A stretch of DNA of 53,724 bases from Paenibacillus maysiensis (GTDB taxonomy: Bacteria; Bacillota; Bacilli; Paenibacillales; Paenibacillaceae), in contig NZ_ASRY01000283.1 of assembly GCF_000520815.1 (NCBI RefSeq), forward strand, positions 1 through 53,724, written 5' to 3'. Positions 26,335 through 35,902 of the stretch are shown here, one piece after another; the first letter of the stretch is position 1; each line of letters begins with the position of its first letter. The notes beneath the pieces are model-generated. The model saw only the letters and a program-made list of their open reading frames with translations, ran no database searches and was not told the DNA's origin. The position numbers and the translations under genes are program-made.

Positions 26335-27675
26335 TTATCCTATAATCATTTTGCCTTCCGGATGACGATATAATTCCTTACCCTTTTTCGGAGTCAGTGC
26401 ATAAGCAAGTGTGAGCGGACCCAATCTGCCGGCAAACATCGTCAGGGTAATGACCAGCTTGCCTATAACCGTCAAATCAGGTGTAAGCCCCATAGACAAT
26501 CCCACCGTACCAAATGCAGACACCGTCTCGAACAATATCATCAGAAAATGGTGATCCTCGGTTGCTGACAAAATCATCGTCACCCCAATGACAAACAGCA
26601 GCCCCAGCAGTGTAATGGTCAAAGCCTTGTAAATTCGTCCCTGCGCAAGTCTGTACTTGAACAGCACAATATCTTCCCGCCCCCGCAGCATCGAAATCAC
26701 CGCTCCAATGAGCAGGGCGAATGTTGTGGTCTTAATCCCGCCTCCAGTGGAGCCAGGGGAAGCCCCAATAAACATGAGTATGATGATAAAAAACTGCGTA
26801 GCCTGTCGCAAGCCTGCAATATCCAGCGTATTGGCACCTGCGGTGCGGGGCGTTACGGATTGGAATAAAGATCCCAGCAGCTTTCCACCCCAATCCAGCG
26901 AGCCCAGTGTCTTCGGATTGGTAAACTCAAATACAAAGATGACAAGCGTGCCGACTACAATCAGAGCAGCCGTCATGCTGAGTACCACCTTGGTATGCAA
27001 GGACAGTCTCTTTCGCTTGCGGTATTCCACCAGATCGGACATGACCACAAAGCCGATGCCACCCGAAATAATCAGAAACATAGCCGTAAAATTAACAATC
27101 GGATCATATACATAACCTGTCAGGCTGCGAAATTCACCGAATAAATCAAAACCAGCATTGTTAAACATGGAGATGGCATGCCAGATTCCAAAATAAATCG
27201 CCCTGCCTACGGGCATATCAAAGGACCAGCGAACCGAGAATATCGTAGCGCATACGCCTTCAATAACCAGTGAGTACAGTAATACCTTACGGATTAACCC
27301 GACAATTCCCTCTACAGAAGTCTGATTCATCGCTTCCTGCAAAATGAGACGCTCCCGCAAGGAAATACGACGCTTGAACACCAGTGCAATCAAGGTAGCC
27401 ATCGTCATAAAGCCGAGACCACCAATCTGGATCAGCGCTACGATAACCACCTGTCCAAAAGTGGTAAAAAAGATGCCGGTATCCTTTACGACAAGCCCGG
27501 TTACACAGGTCGCAGAGGCGGCTGTAAACAAAGCGTCTATAAATGCAAGCGGCTTTCCCGTTGTATTGGAAATCGGCAGCATTAACAACAAGCTGCCTAT
27601 AAGAATGATAATGGCAAAGCCCACAACGAATATCTGCGGTGGAGAAAGCCGAAGCCATCTTGCATTGGGATTCAT
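26335..27675 (-). CDS. ktrB: Potassium uptake transporter subunit KtrB
   Basis: A 446-aa Trk/Ktr/HKT-type K+ translocating subunit with four M1-P-M2 repeats. The selectivity-filter loops can be read as SATCVTGLVV, SMFNNAGFDLF, GASPGSTGGGIK and SAFGTVGLSMG, each with the key Gly. A flexible glycine-rich intramembrane loop (third repeat) is typical of the family. AGGAGCAGTGATAAATAG precedes the ATG. It is the first gene behind the c-di-AMP riboswitch; a dispersed repeat lies in the leader between them. Confidence 0.94.
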   Translation of the reverse strand: MNPNARWLRLSPPQIFVVGFAIIILIGSLLLMLPISNTTGKPLAFIDALFTAASATCVTGLVVKDTGIFFTTFGQVVIVALIQIGGLGFMTMATLIALVFKRRISLRERLILQEAMNQTSVEGIVGLIRKVLLYSLVIEGVCATIFSVRWSFDMPVGRAIYFGIWHAISMFNNAGFDLFGEFRSLTGYVYDPIVNFTAMFLIISGGIGFVVMSDLVEYRKRKRLSLHTKVVLSMTAALIVVGTLVIFVFEFTNPKTLGSLDWGGKLLGSLFQSVTPRTAGANTLDIAGLRQATQFFIIILMFIGASPGSTGGGIKTTTFALLIGAVISMLRGREDIVLFKYRLAQGRIYKALTITLLGLLFVIGVTMILSATEDHHFLMILFETVSAFGTVGLSMGLTPDLTVIGKLVITLTMFAGRLGPLTLAYALTPKKGKELYRHPEGKMIIG

Positions 27676-27716
27676 CTATTTATCACTGCTCCTACTTGGT
27701 GAATTATGAGCATGGA

Positions 27717-27915
27717 GACGCTCCGGGTGCAGATTGTTCTTCCGATTGCTGTTACCCCCGGATTTTTTTCTGATTTTATAAGCCCTTTTAATGGTTAAAA
27801 TGGAAGAGGTAGCGCTCGCCTTTGTCTCTGAATTTTAACCTTAACAGGGCTTATCTAATCCAATAAAATTCAGAGACAACAGCGATCGGAAGATCAAATG
27901 GAGCACGAAGCGGAC
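27717..27915. repeat. Dispersed inverted-repeat element, copy A (in the ktrB leader)
   Basis: A 199-base element with imperfect terminal inverted repeats (27717-27753 and 27878-27915; shared core CTTCCGAT-YGCTGTT). Inside are two nested inverted repeats: a perfect 16-base pair at 27822-27837/27864-27879 (TGTCTCTGAATTTTA core) and an overlapping pair 27778-27801/27832-27854 (ATAAGCCC core). The region from 27727 for 41 bases matches copy B (33789 on) at all but one position. No open frame. It resembles a MITE or a structured intergenic repeat. Confidence 0.75.
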
Positions 27916-27954
27916 TTAACTCAGCAACGTTTTAATTATCCAACTTTTATTCGC

Positions 27955-28168
27955 ACAAAAAAAGACACCGGAAATCCGAGTGCCTGACTTGGTTCCTGCT
28001 CACAGCCTACGAGGTTAGCTGACGGATTCGGGCTTCACAGTATGCCCTATTCACACTCCTGGTCCGGGACCGGCTGCAAAATTCACCCCAGTAACATGGT
28101 TCCCCCGTTTTCCTATGGAAATTCGGCTCAAATGTATATCGTTACCTATATATTTCATATGCATTATC
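27955..28168 (-). promoter_or_regulatory. c-di-AMP (ydaO/yuaA) riboswitch with terminator, upstream of ktrB
   Basis: Read leftward, conserved elements of the ydaO motif appear in order: GGGGGAACCA (28106-28097), GGGGTGAAT (28089-28081), and CCGTCAGCTAACCTCG (28025-28010). They are followed by a terminator hairpin CAC-T-CGGA/TCCG-GTG (27982-27966) and a T-run (27963-27957). Binding of c-di-AMP normally favours termination in this class, so K+ uptake would fall when c-di-AMP is high. The ktr operon is a classical target (yuaA is ktrA). Boundaries are approximate. Confidence 0.93.
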
Positions 28169-28175
28169 TCAACAG

Positions 28176-28204
28176 ATTATAATCTTTCTGTATACAGAGC
28201 ACAA
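28176..28204 (-). promoter_or_regulatory. Sigma-A type promoter of the ktrBA riboswitch transcript
   Basis: Read leftward: -35 TTGTGC (28204-28199), a 17-base spacer, and -10 TATAAT (28181-28176). A start near 28168 places the aptamer right at the 5' end. Confidence 0.7.
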
Positions 28205-28400
28205 AACCGATTTCGTCGAAATAACGTTAAATTAGCGGTAATTTGAGAATAGGCCACCTTTAATCGCAGCTTATCTTATTTTATTGAAACTTTAAAGGCT
28301 TTCACTCCATTTTCATGAATATCCTAGGTCTGTTGGCGGGAACCTGTGCAGTATGATATCTTTAATGGATGTTCTTATTTACAGATTAAGGAGGAAACTC

Positions 28401-30131
28401 ATGAATCCTATCGGGAAACCGGTCGTGCTCACGGCCAACTTCAAAAGATTAGGCTTGCTGAGCGGGATTGGCCTGATTTGCTTTTTTGTCTTTCAATTGC
28501 TTATTCCCTCGTTTAGTAATCCGAATCCGGAGGCACTGACGAATGCCAAGATCATCAGCAAGCAGGAAGCAGTCATACACGCGCTGGACTTCGCCCGCTC
28601 CGAGCTGGGCTATACCGAATCGCAGCCGGAAAAGCCTGTCGTGACCTATCAGGCCGAAACGGACCTGTACGGTTATTTATCCAGAGAAAAGCTGCTTCAA
28701 CAGTATGACCGTACATGGAAAAAAAGTTTTCCTTATGAAACCTTCCGGGTCGATTTACCGGAACCTTCTTCCAAAAGCAAACTGCAAATTCATGTGGATT
28801 TGTCCACAGGCAAAGTCGTCAGCTTTAAACGAATGACCTCCAGCACCAGTTACACACAAGCTGATATTTCTACGGATGAGCAGGCACGTAGCAGGCTTGT
28901 ACGTGCAGCCGAGGGAGACATGACGCTGGAAGCAAAGGAGCAGACAGCGGCAGCCTGGGTAAAACGCTTTGGCTTTAAGCCGTCGGACTTGAAGCTTGCG
29001 ACAACCGAAGGCGAGGGCGGATTGAAGTACACCGTAAACGACAAAAAAATCGGCTCCTCTGTGCTTACGCTGGCGTTTACGTTTGAAGACGGAAATGTTC
29101 GCTCGTTTACACAGAGCTTTTCCGCCCCATCGTCCTATACGGATTATGTCAAAAAGCAAACGTACTGGGCTAACTGGATGACCTACGCGGGCTATGCTTT
29201 ATTTAGCTTGGTGTTAGGCATACTTGCCATCGTATACGCCTCACTCACACGACGCCACACTTCCTTTGTACGAGGCATTGTGCTGTCCATTGTATATTTT
29301 GCTGCCAGTATGGCAGGGACATTTAACATGCTTCCTATACTGCAAGCAGAAGCAGGCGGTCGGGGAGCGCTTATATTTCTTATGATTTTGCAAATTTTTA
29401 TTACTTTCGTAATGGCCGTATCGCTCTACTTCTCCTTGGTTGGCGGTGACGGGCTGATGCGCAAGGTTGGACTGAATGCCTGGCCACGCGCCAAAGAGCC
29501 GGGCTACGGGCTGTATGTGCTTCGCAGTATGTATGTGGGCTACTTGTGGGCCTTTATTTTACTCGGTGTACAATCCATTTTGTTCTTTGTGCTGGAGCGT
29601 ACGTTTAATACGTTCTCCACAACAGATGCCACACAATCTCCTTACAACATGGCCTATCCATGGTTACTGCCGATTATGGCATGGATGGCAGGCATTGGAG
29701 AGGAAGCCGTATACCGTCTGTTTGGTATCCCTATGGTGAAAAAGATGGTGAGAAATACTTTTGTTGCCTGTCTGATTACCACGCTGATTTGGGCATTGGG
29801 GCACACACTGTATCCAATCTATCCGGTCATTTCCAGACCTATCGAGCTGACCTTCCTTGGATTGCTGTTCAGTTTTGTATTTCTGCGTTACGGCTTTATT
29901 GCCGCCATGTTCAGCCACGTTATTTTTGACAGCATTCTGATGGGTCTTAGCGTGATGAGTCTGGGAGACACGGTAAACCTGACCGCAGGTTTGTTCTGGA
30001 TCGTATTGCCGGCCATTGTGGGCTACATCATTTACTGGTTTAGTCCAAAGAAGCCAAATCGAGTCATGTTTGAGCCCATAAAAAAAGAAGAGCCGTATTC
30101 TACGACTCCTCCTCCCGAAGGGCAGCTATAA
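28401..30131 (+). CDS. CPBP-family intramembrane metalloprotease with long N-terminal domain
   Basis: A 576-aa membrane protein. After one N-terminal helix (about residues 15-35) lies an extracellular domain of about 220 residues built like repeated YpeB/PepSY-type units ([28 protein letters not shown]). About eight membrane segments follow, ending in the CPBP (ABI) core: EEAVYRLF gives EExxxR, LGHTLYP and [10 protein letters not shown] hold the conserved His. CPBP members are related to the CAAX prenyl protease Rce1 and to bacteriocin self-immunity proteins. ATG 28401 follows AAGGAGGAAACTC; an earlier in-frame ATG has none. The last 32 bases overlap the end of uvrC. Confidence 0.85.
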   Translation: MNPIGKPVVLTANFKRLGLLSGIGLICFFVFQLLIPSFSNPNPEALTNAKIISKQEAVIHALDFARSELGYTESQPEKPVVTYQAETDLYGYLSREKLLQQYDRTWKKSFPYETFRVDLPEPSSKSKLQIHVDLSTGKVVSFKRMTSSTSYTQADISTDEQARSRLVRAAEGDMTLEAKEQTAAAWVKRFGFKPSDLKLATTEGEGGLKYTVNDKKIGSSVLTLAFTFEDGNVRSFTQSFSAPSSYTDYVKKQTYWANWMTYAGYALFSLVLGILAIVYASLTRRHTSFVRGIVLSIVYFAASMAGTFNMLPILQAEAGGRGALIFLMILQIFITFVMAVSLYFSLVGGDGLMRKVGLNAWPRAKEPGYGLYVLRSMYVGYLWAFILLGVQSILFFVLERTFNTFSTTDATQSPYNMAYPWLLPIMAWMAGIGEEAVYRLFGIPMVKKMVRNTFVACLITTLIWALGHTLYPIYPVISRPIELTFLGLLFSFVFLRYGFIAAMFSHVIFDSILMGLSVMSLGDTVNLTAGLFWIVLPAIVGYIIYWFSPKKPNRVMFEPIKKEEPYSTTPPPEGQL

Positions 30132-32190
30132 TCTGACGCGCAAGCTTATCACCAATAGAGAGAGGCCGGAAGTCTTCGACGCTGGCCTCTCTTATTTTTT
30201 TAAGCGAACCAAAATGCTTAAGCAGCAGCTTACGCCGCTTCTCGCCAATTCCCGGAATCGAGTCCAAACGAGAGGTTACCATGGATTTGCCCCGTTGCTC
30301 ACGATGGAATGTAATGGCGAATCGGTGAACCTCATCCTGAATCCGTTGCAGCAGGTAAAATTCTTCACTGTTGCGGGCCAGTGTCACGGCCTCGGGAGAA
30401 TCCCCCACCAGTAGTTGAGAGGTTCTGTGCTTGGCATCCTTCACCAGACCACACACAGGAATGAACAAACCCAGTTCATTCTCCAGCACATCCACAGCGG
30501 CCTTAATCTGTCCGCGTCCACCATCGACGACGATCAAATTCGGACGCTCCAGATTTTCCTTGAGCACACGTTCATATCGACGCCGAATGACCTCACGCAT
30601 CGTTTCATAATCATCCGGCCCCTGCACCGAACGGATTTTATATTTACGGTATTCCTTCTTGGCAGGCTTGCCATCAATGAACACAATCATTGCCGAGACT
30701 GGATCGGAGCCCTGTATGTTGGAGTTATCAAACGCCTCCACGCGATGCAGGCTATCCAGCCCAATCGCACGCCCCAGATTGCTTGCAGCCTTGGATGTCC
30801 GTTCCTCGTCCCGTTCAATCAGCTTAAACTTCTCATCCAGAGCAACCCGTGCATTTTCCGTAGCCATACCCGTCATTTGCTTTTTCAGTCCACGCCGAGG
30901 CACCAGTACCTTTACATCCAGCCATTCAGCCAGAGCAAGTGCCGCCGTAGCTGGTTCCTCCAGCCCGCCGGACAGTTGGGCTTCTGTCTGGTCCTGATCC
31001 GTTGCTTCTCCATAATAAGCACGCTCTTCGGCCACCAGCAGCGCATCCGCGGAACGCTCGAACGGCTGCTCTTCATTGGGCACATCCGATAATGTCCCTG
31101 CTTCTTGCACAGCATTGTTACTGGTCTGTGCGGTTTCCTCGGTTGTTGCAGTGTGAGAAACAGCTTCCGCCACAGCCGATTGACCGACATCACCCTGTTC
31201 CGCCTGCTTCATCAGCTTCGGTGTATCCGGCAACAATATTTCCTGCGGCACCGCCGGGTTATCACTATAATATTGCGTCACATAGGACATAAAGTCACTG
31301 TAGGCCTCGCCGTAAAAAGGAAACGTAGACATATGCCGCTCGATCATTTTACCTTTACGAACATATAGGATCTGCACACACATCCAGCCCTTGTCTACCG
31401 AAAATCCAAATACATCGCGGTCCTTCGCATCGGCTGTCGTGATCTTCTGCTTTTCCATCATCGCGTCAATGCTGATAATCTGGTCGCGTAGCTCCTTGGC
31501 ACGCTCAAAGTACAGCTCCTCTGCGGCCTCCTGCATTTTGCGTTGAAGATCCTTTTTGATTTCCTCATGCCCGCCACTCAAAAAAGAACCGATCTCCTGA
31601 CCAATCTGGTCATACGTTTCCTTCGCAACCTCTTTCACACAAGGGCCCAGGCATTGATGCATATGATAATAAAGGCACACTTCCTTCGGCATCGCACCGC
31701 ACTTGCGTAACGGATACATGCGATCCAGCAGCTTCTTCGTCTGATGTGCCGCGTAGGAATTAGGATAAGGGCCAAAATATTTTGCTTTATCTTTCAGAAC
31801 GCGCCGGGTCACCTCCAGCTTGGGGTGCTCCTCGTTCGTAATTTTCAAATACGGAAAAGTTTTGTCATCCTTCAACAGCACGTTATAGCGCGGCTGATGC
31901 TTTTTAATCAGGTTGCACTCCAGAATGAGCGCCTCCATATTACTGCCCGTAACGATATATTCAAAATCACGGATATCGGAAACCAGTCTTTGCGTCTTGC
32001 CGTTATGGCTACCTGTAAAATAGGATCGGACCCGGTTTTTCAGCACTTTGGCCTTGCCGACATAAATGATGATGCCCTCGCTGTTCTTCATCAAGTAACA
32101 GCCCGATGCATCCGGCAGCAATGCTAATTTGTGCCGTATGTTCTCCAGCGCCTTCTCCTGATTCCACAAGTCCTCCGCATAAGATTCCAT
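30100..32190 (-). CDS. uvrC: Excinuclease ABC subunit C, with an unusual internal insert
   Basis: A 696-aa nuclease that makes both incisions in nucleotide excision repair. The GIY-YIG domain ([20 protein letters not shown], residues 31-50), a Cys cluster ([21 protein letters not shown]) and the UVR motif (about 209-240) are followed by the RNase H-like domain ([10 protein letters not shown], Asp488) and a C-terminal helix-hairpin-helix ([18 protein letters not shown]). Bacillus UvrC has about 600 residues; the excess is a low-complexity acidic segment at about 325-415 (Thr/Ala/Glu/Gln-rich) between the two nuclease halves. ATG 32190 has GGAGG upstream. Convergent, 32-base overlap with the CPBP gene. 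Confidence 0.95.
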   Translation of the reverse strand: MESYAEDLWNQEKALENIRHKLALLPDASGCYLMKNSEGIIIYVGKAKVLKNRVRSYFTGSHNGKTQRLVSDIRDFEYIVTGSNMEALILECNLIKKHQPRYNVLLKDDKTFPYLKITNEEHPKLEVTRRVLKDKAKYFGPYPNSYAAHQTKKLLDRMYPLRKCGAMPKEVCLYYHMHQCLGPCVKEVAKETYDQIGQEIGSFLSGGHEEIKKDLQRKMQEAAEELYFERAKELRDQIISIDAMMEKQKITTADAKDRDVFGFSVDKGWMCVQILYVRKGKMIERHMSTFPFYGEAYSDFMSYVTQYYSDNPAVPQEILLPDTPKLMKQAEQGDVGQSAVAEAVSHTATTEETAQTSNNAVQEAGTLSDVPNEEQPFERSADALLVAEERAYYGEATDQDQTEAQLSGGLEEPATAALALAEWLDVKVLVPRRGLKKQMTGMATENARVALDEKFKLIERDEERTSKAASNLGRAIGLDSLHRVEAFDNSNIQGSDPVSAMIVFIDGKPAKKEYRKYKIRSVQGPDDYETMREVIRRRYERVLKENLERPNLIVVDGGRGQIKAAVDVLENELGLFIPVCGLVKDAKHRTSQLLVGDSPEAVTLARNSEEFYLLQRIQDEVHRFAITFHREQRGKSMVTSRLDSIPGIGEKRRKLLLKHFGSLKKIREASVEDFRPLSIGDKLARQIIAALREEES

Positions 32191-32255
32191 TCGTCCGGTT
32201 CCTCCTTCCATTCTTAAATGACTTCGACTACTATATAATACACCGGAATAATACA

Positions 32256-32290
32256 CAAAAACGCCCCCGGTTTTTACAACCGGAGGCATT
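32256..32290 (-). terminator. Terminator of trxA
   Basis: Read leftward, GCCTCCGGTTG pairs with AACCGGGGGC (one mismatch) across TAAA, followed by GTTTTTGTG. It lies about 60 bases after the trxA stop and 66 bases before uvrC. Confidence 0.8.
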
Positions 32291-32345
32291 GACCGTTCAT
32301 GCCCGCTCCCCAAGCCCCCGCAGGAGCATGGGTCACATGCGATGA

Positions 32346-32663
32346 TTACTGGTGTTTGGCAAGCATGCTTTTCAGCGCTTCCTTGGAGTTCAGACCCACC
32401 ACTTTATCAACGGGCTGTCCGTCTTTGAAGACGATCAGGGTAGGAATGCTCATAACGCCGAAACGGGAAGCAGACTCTGGATTTTCATCCACGTTCACTT
32501 TCGCGATTTTGACGCTGTCGCCAACTTCTGAGGCAAGATCCTCCAGAATAGGAGCGATCATTTTGCAAGGACCGCACCATGGCGCCCAAAAATCAACTAA
32601 AACGATTCCTGTACCTTCGACTTCTGCGTTGAAGGATTGGTCGGACACGCTAACAATTGCCAT
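32346..32663 (-). CDS. trxA: Thioredoxin
   Basis: A 105-aa disulfide reductase. The active site is [11 protein letters not shown] (Cys-Gly-Pro-Cys, near residues 29-32), the conserved cis-proline is in MSIPTLIVF, and the usual five-strand fold is complete. AAAGGAGGAACATACA precedes the ATG. It is followed by its own terminator and then uvrC, so it is likely monocistronic. Confidence 0.97.
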   Translation of the reverse strand: MAIVSVSDQSFNAEVEGTGIVLVDFWAPWCGPCKMIAPILEDLASEVGDSVKIAKVNVDENPESASRFGVMSIPTLIVFKDGQPVDKVVGLNSKEALKSMLAKHQ

Positions 32664-32788
32664 TGTATGTTCCTCCTTTATAGAAAAGTCAAGGTTATTA
32701 TAACCTGCAATTTCTTTTTTTACACCTTTTAATTATATCACAATAGTTTTTTAATTGTAAGATATCAAAATAGCAAATTGATTCACAA

Positions 32789-33736
32789 TTATCCCCGCTG
32801 ATTTTTCCCTTTAACGGTAATAACATCTACAAAAGGGCGAATCCGGTCCATCAAACGCTGTCCCTTGTACAATTCCTCACCGTCCTTGCTCGTAAAGCTC
32901 AGATGCTTCTCCAGCCCTTGTAACGAATAATTCGAAGTATAAAAGGTAGGTTTGCGGTTCATTCGATAATTTAAAATCGAGCCCATCACATGATCCCGTA
33001 CCCATGGACTCAAATTTTCAGCTCCAATGTCGTCAAATACGAGCAGATCACAATTTTTAAGCATTTCAGTCGTTTCCTTCAGCTTCTGCCCTTCCTGAAT
33101 CATGGATTTTAAGTCCTCTACAAAATCAGGCATATACACAATCACACCGTTCAGTCCGGACAAGGCCAGCTCGTGCAGCAGATATCCCATTAAAAAGGTC
33201 TTACCCGTACCAAACGTACCTTCCAGGTAGAGTCCTTTTTTGGATAGGCCCTGGCTTTTCGTTTCTTCGATGTAACGGAATAGCTGTGTAACTGCGGGCA
33301 TACGTTGTGCATCCTTACGTGCAATCTCAAGGGCATTATAGCCTTCCAAGAGCGCACGCTCATCCACATAAAAGCTTTTAATCCGCTGACGCACCCGCTG
33401 CTCGTGCTGTGAAGCTACCAGCTTGGCGCAAGGGGTACGGATATCCACCATTTCGGCTGTACCATTTGGGTATTCTACGCCCAGCTTGCAAAAATGTCCC
33501 TGAAAATCGTTAGGACACTGTTCGAGTCCCGGACAATTGTCGCAATTTCGACGATCCCTGGCATACTGAAAAAGCATACTCATGTTTAATCGCAGTTGTG
33601 TTTCGTCAATATCGGGATGCGCAGCACAAAATTCCTGCACCAGCGGATCATTGAGAACCTGATCGGCCACATTGCGCGTGCGCTGGCGAAACGAAGGGTT
33701 CTGCATCTGCTGTAGCAAATCGCCCAGTGATTCCAA
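32789..33736 (-). CDS. dnaI: Primosomal protein DnaI (helicase loader)
   Basis: A 315-aa AAA+ loader that, with DnaB and DnaD, brings the replicative helicase to the origin and to restarted forks. The N-terminal zinc domain has NCDNCPGLEQCPNDFQGHFC (about residues 63-82). The ATPase has Walker A LEGTFGTGKT and Walker B LLVFDDIG, with a sensor region FYTSNYS. The start is TTG 33736, with AAAGGAGGAGC before it. Separated from the dnaB gene upstream by 300 bases holding the dispersed repeat, which is longer than usual for this pair. Confidence 0.94.
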   Translation of the reverse strand: MESLGDLLQQMQNPSFRQRTRNVADQVLNDPLVQEFCAAHPDIDETQLRLNMSMLFQYARDRRNCDNCPGLEQCPNDFQGHFCKLGVEYPNGTAEMVDIRTPCAKLVASQHEQRVRQRIKSFYVDERALLEGYNALEIARKDAQRMPAVTQLFRYIEETKSQGLSKKGLYLEGTFGTGKTFLMGYLLHELALSGLNGVIVYMPDFVEDLKSMIQEGQKLKETTEMLKNCDLLVFDDIGAENLSPWVRDHVMGSILNYRMNRKPTFYTSNYSLQGLEKHLSFTSKDGEELYKGQRLMDRIRPFVDVITVKGKNQRG

Positions 33737-33778
33737 GAACGCTCCTCCTTTCTAAAATGTGCAGAGTTATGGAGGGGA

Positions 33779-33916
33779 AACGCTTCGCGTGCAGATTGTT
33801 CTTCCGATTGCTGTTATCCCCGGATTTTTCTATTTCAAAAGGAATTTAAAGGTTAAAATCTGGGGATAAAGGCAAACGCTTCGCTTCTTCAGAACAATTC
33901 TGCCCGCTCCGCTGCC
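33779..33916. repeat. Dispersed inverted-repeat element, copy B (between dnaB and dnaI)
   Basis: A 138-base element in the same orientation as copy A. The 41 bases from 33789 match copy A with one difference. Imperfect terminal inverted repeats end near 33916 (CAGAACAATTCTGC against GCAGATTGTTCT). An inner pair TTATCCCCGGATTTT (33814-33828) and AAAATCTGGGGATAA (33855-33869) forms a stem with one mismatch. The rest of the 300-base gap (33917-34037) is AT-rich and I see nothing in it. Confidence 0.72.
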
Positions 33917-34037
33917 GACCGCCATAAAGTCGACACATATTTGAATTGGCTTCGCTGAACATTTTTATAATACCTAAATACCTAATTGGTTTTGGATCGA
34001 AACCAATTGATAGTTTGATTTAGCGTAGAGCTGTGCA

Positions 34038-35555
34038 CTACACCTTTTTCTGTTTACCGGATTGCATGCGTTCGGCTAGACGCAGCAGTTCATCCAGTTC
34101 TTCCTCGGATACCGGTTCCTCGGCAGGATGATCCTGTACGATGGGAATGGATGGCTTGGATGGACCGTTGTTTTTGGCATACGAACGGGAACGGCCGCCG
34201 GAAGGAGAGGCAGCGGACTGCTTGCCTTTTACCTTGGCTTGATCACGTATATATTGAACGGCCTTTTCGTAGGTACTTACCTGCTTTAACAGCATATTGG
34301 AAGCGACAGCCTCGACAAAGTTGCGGTTGATCCGCTGATCGCTTCCTGATACCAGCAGGGACATTAAATAATGGATAAGTACATTGATGACTTCACCGGG
34401 CAGCTTGTAGCTGATATCAATCTTTTCGAATATATCCAGCAGGTTACCGGGAACCGTGCCGGGGAAAAAGGTTTGCAGCAAACGACGATAAGGCTCGTTG
34501 CGCAGCATCATATTATATTGGTGAATGTCGCATTTGGCTGTAAACTGTGGTGGAACCTCCACATAGAACTCCATTTCCACGGCCTGCTCCGCAGGCGGCT
34601 CTTCCGGAGTGGTAGCTTCTCTCTGACGCAGGGCAACCACTTTGGCGGCCTGCACCTGCTGTTCCTCCTGACGCTTCCGATCCTGCCTGGAGTGCTGGCT
34701 GGCCCGGAGTTGAAGCTCGTCCAGCAACAAATCGCCCGCTTCTGTAAAGATACCGTCCTCATCCAGCAAGCGGCTGATGTCCTGTACAGATAAGTCAAAT
34801 TTGCGAACAACGTAATTGACCATGCCTAGCTGCTCGTGCTCAAAACGCAGACGCTCCACATGCTTGCGGTTGACGGATTCACGCGGAAAACGGAGAATGA
34901 TGTCCGCATAATTCAGCCCTTCCTCCGACTCTGCGTTCAAAGCCCCATTGTGACGGCCCGAAGACACCTCGGACAGCGCCTGCTCCAACTCGTAATCAAT
35001 GACATGGGTGTTCAGCTCAAATAACTCGTAAAACGGAATAGATATATTCTCTTTATTATAGGAAGATTGCGACCATTCCGCAGATTCGCTGCTCCACAGC
35101 GATTCTCGCAGAGAAAGCACCGCAAACTTGCCAATTTTGTCTCTCAACAAAAGAGTAAGATGCTGCGTCCTGAAAAAATCGACAGGCGCAAGCGGTGGCT
35201 GCATCTCATATTCATACATATAGTCGTCCGTTTCCGGTGCATACAGCCTGGACGTCTGCAACAGACCGACAGCCTCCAGCTTGGAGGTCTGTTCAATTAG
35301 ATACTTGCGTCCCTTCTCGCTTGGCTCCAGCCCTAGTGTCAGAAAAAGACGACGCTGCTGCTCCAGCGGCGAATAACCGATCTGTCCGACTGGCACATGC
35401 TGGAACAATAGCCGATACAGGCTGACCGCAAATGCGCCTACCATCGGCTGATAGACGCTTCCCAGCATCAATTCATCCAGTGCGCTCAAGCCGAATTCCC
35501 GATAAACGCAGTAGCGGTGGTTCTCAGTATAGTGCAGCAGGTTTTTCATCCGCAT
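34038..35555 (-). CDS. dnaB: Replication initiation and membrane attachment protein DnaB (Gram-positive type)
   Basis: A 505-aa helicase co-loader, unrelated to E. coli DnaB helicase. Residues 1-200 form the first winged-helix region (YREFGLSALDELMLGSVYQP). The middle and C-terminal part includes a DnaB2/DnaD-like domain (ISYKLPGEVINVLIHYLMSL, then AVQYIRDQAKVKGKQ). A Gln/Glu/Ala-rich coiled stretch (about 290-330, RQDRKRQEEQQVQAAKVVAL) links them. The C-terminal tail is acidic (AEEPVSEEELDELLRLAER). ATG 35549, two codons in, is an equally possible start. DnaI, its partner, follows. Confidence 0.9.
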   Translation of the reverse strand: MRMKNLLHYTENHRYCVYREFGLSALDELMLGSVYQPMVGAFAVSLYRLLFQHVPVGQIGYSPLEQQRRLFLTLGLEPSEKGRKYLIEQTSKLEAVGLLQTSRLYAPETDDYMYEYEMQPPLAPVDFFRTQHLTLLLRDKIGKFAVLSLRESLWSSESAEWSQSSYNKENISIPFYELFELNTHVIDYELEQALSEVSSGRHNGALNAESEEGLNYADIILRFPRESVNRKHVERLRFEHEQLGMVNYVVRKFDLSVQDISRLLDEDGIFTEAGDLLLDELQLRASQHSRQDRKRQEEQQVQAAKVVALRQREATTPEEPPAEQAVEMEFYVEVPPQFTAKCDIHQYNMMLRNEPYRRLLQTFFPGTVPGNLLDIFEKIDISYKLPGEVINVLIHYLMSLLVSGSDQRINRNFVEAVASNMLLKQVSTYEKAVQYIRDQAKVKGKQSAASPSGGRSRSYAKNNGPSKPSIPIVQDHPAEEPVSEEELDELLRLAERMQSGKQKKV

Positions 35556-35902
35556 TCCAACATTCTTCCTTTCCTGACATAACGGTCTCCAAGATGTTTT
35601 TCTATTCTATCATACTTGACCCCAACTGAGACCAGCAAAATAAGTCCAATTGTCCTCCTTTTTGGCAGCCTCATTCGTCCGTGTTCCCCTTTTTTCGAGA
35701 ATACTAACTATTTTACGACTTGTGACCTGCATCACGGAAAAAATAAAATTCTTCACATTTCTTTCATTGGTGAAAATCCTTTATTTGGGCTACAATATAA
35801 TAGTTAAGCATTACACATTCTTCATTCGCAGGACATACTTAAAACGCACATGTTTCGGCCATGCCGATGATTATTTACAGATTTGAAAAAGGAGTGACCA
35901 TT
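35556..35902. promoter_or_regulatory. Divergent dnaB/hemQ intergenic region with a Crp/Fnr-type palindrome
   Basis: The 347 bases contain TGTGA-N6-TCACG (35721-35736), nine of ten positions of the Crp/Fnr-family site TGTGA-N6-TCACA. A -10 TATAAT at 35796-35801 faces hemQ, without a clear -35. The site centre is about 79 bases before the expected hemQ transcript start. No gene or hairpin is seen in the rest. Confidence 0.4.
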
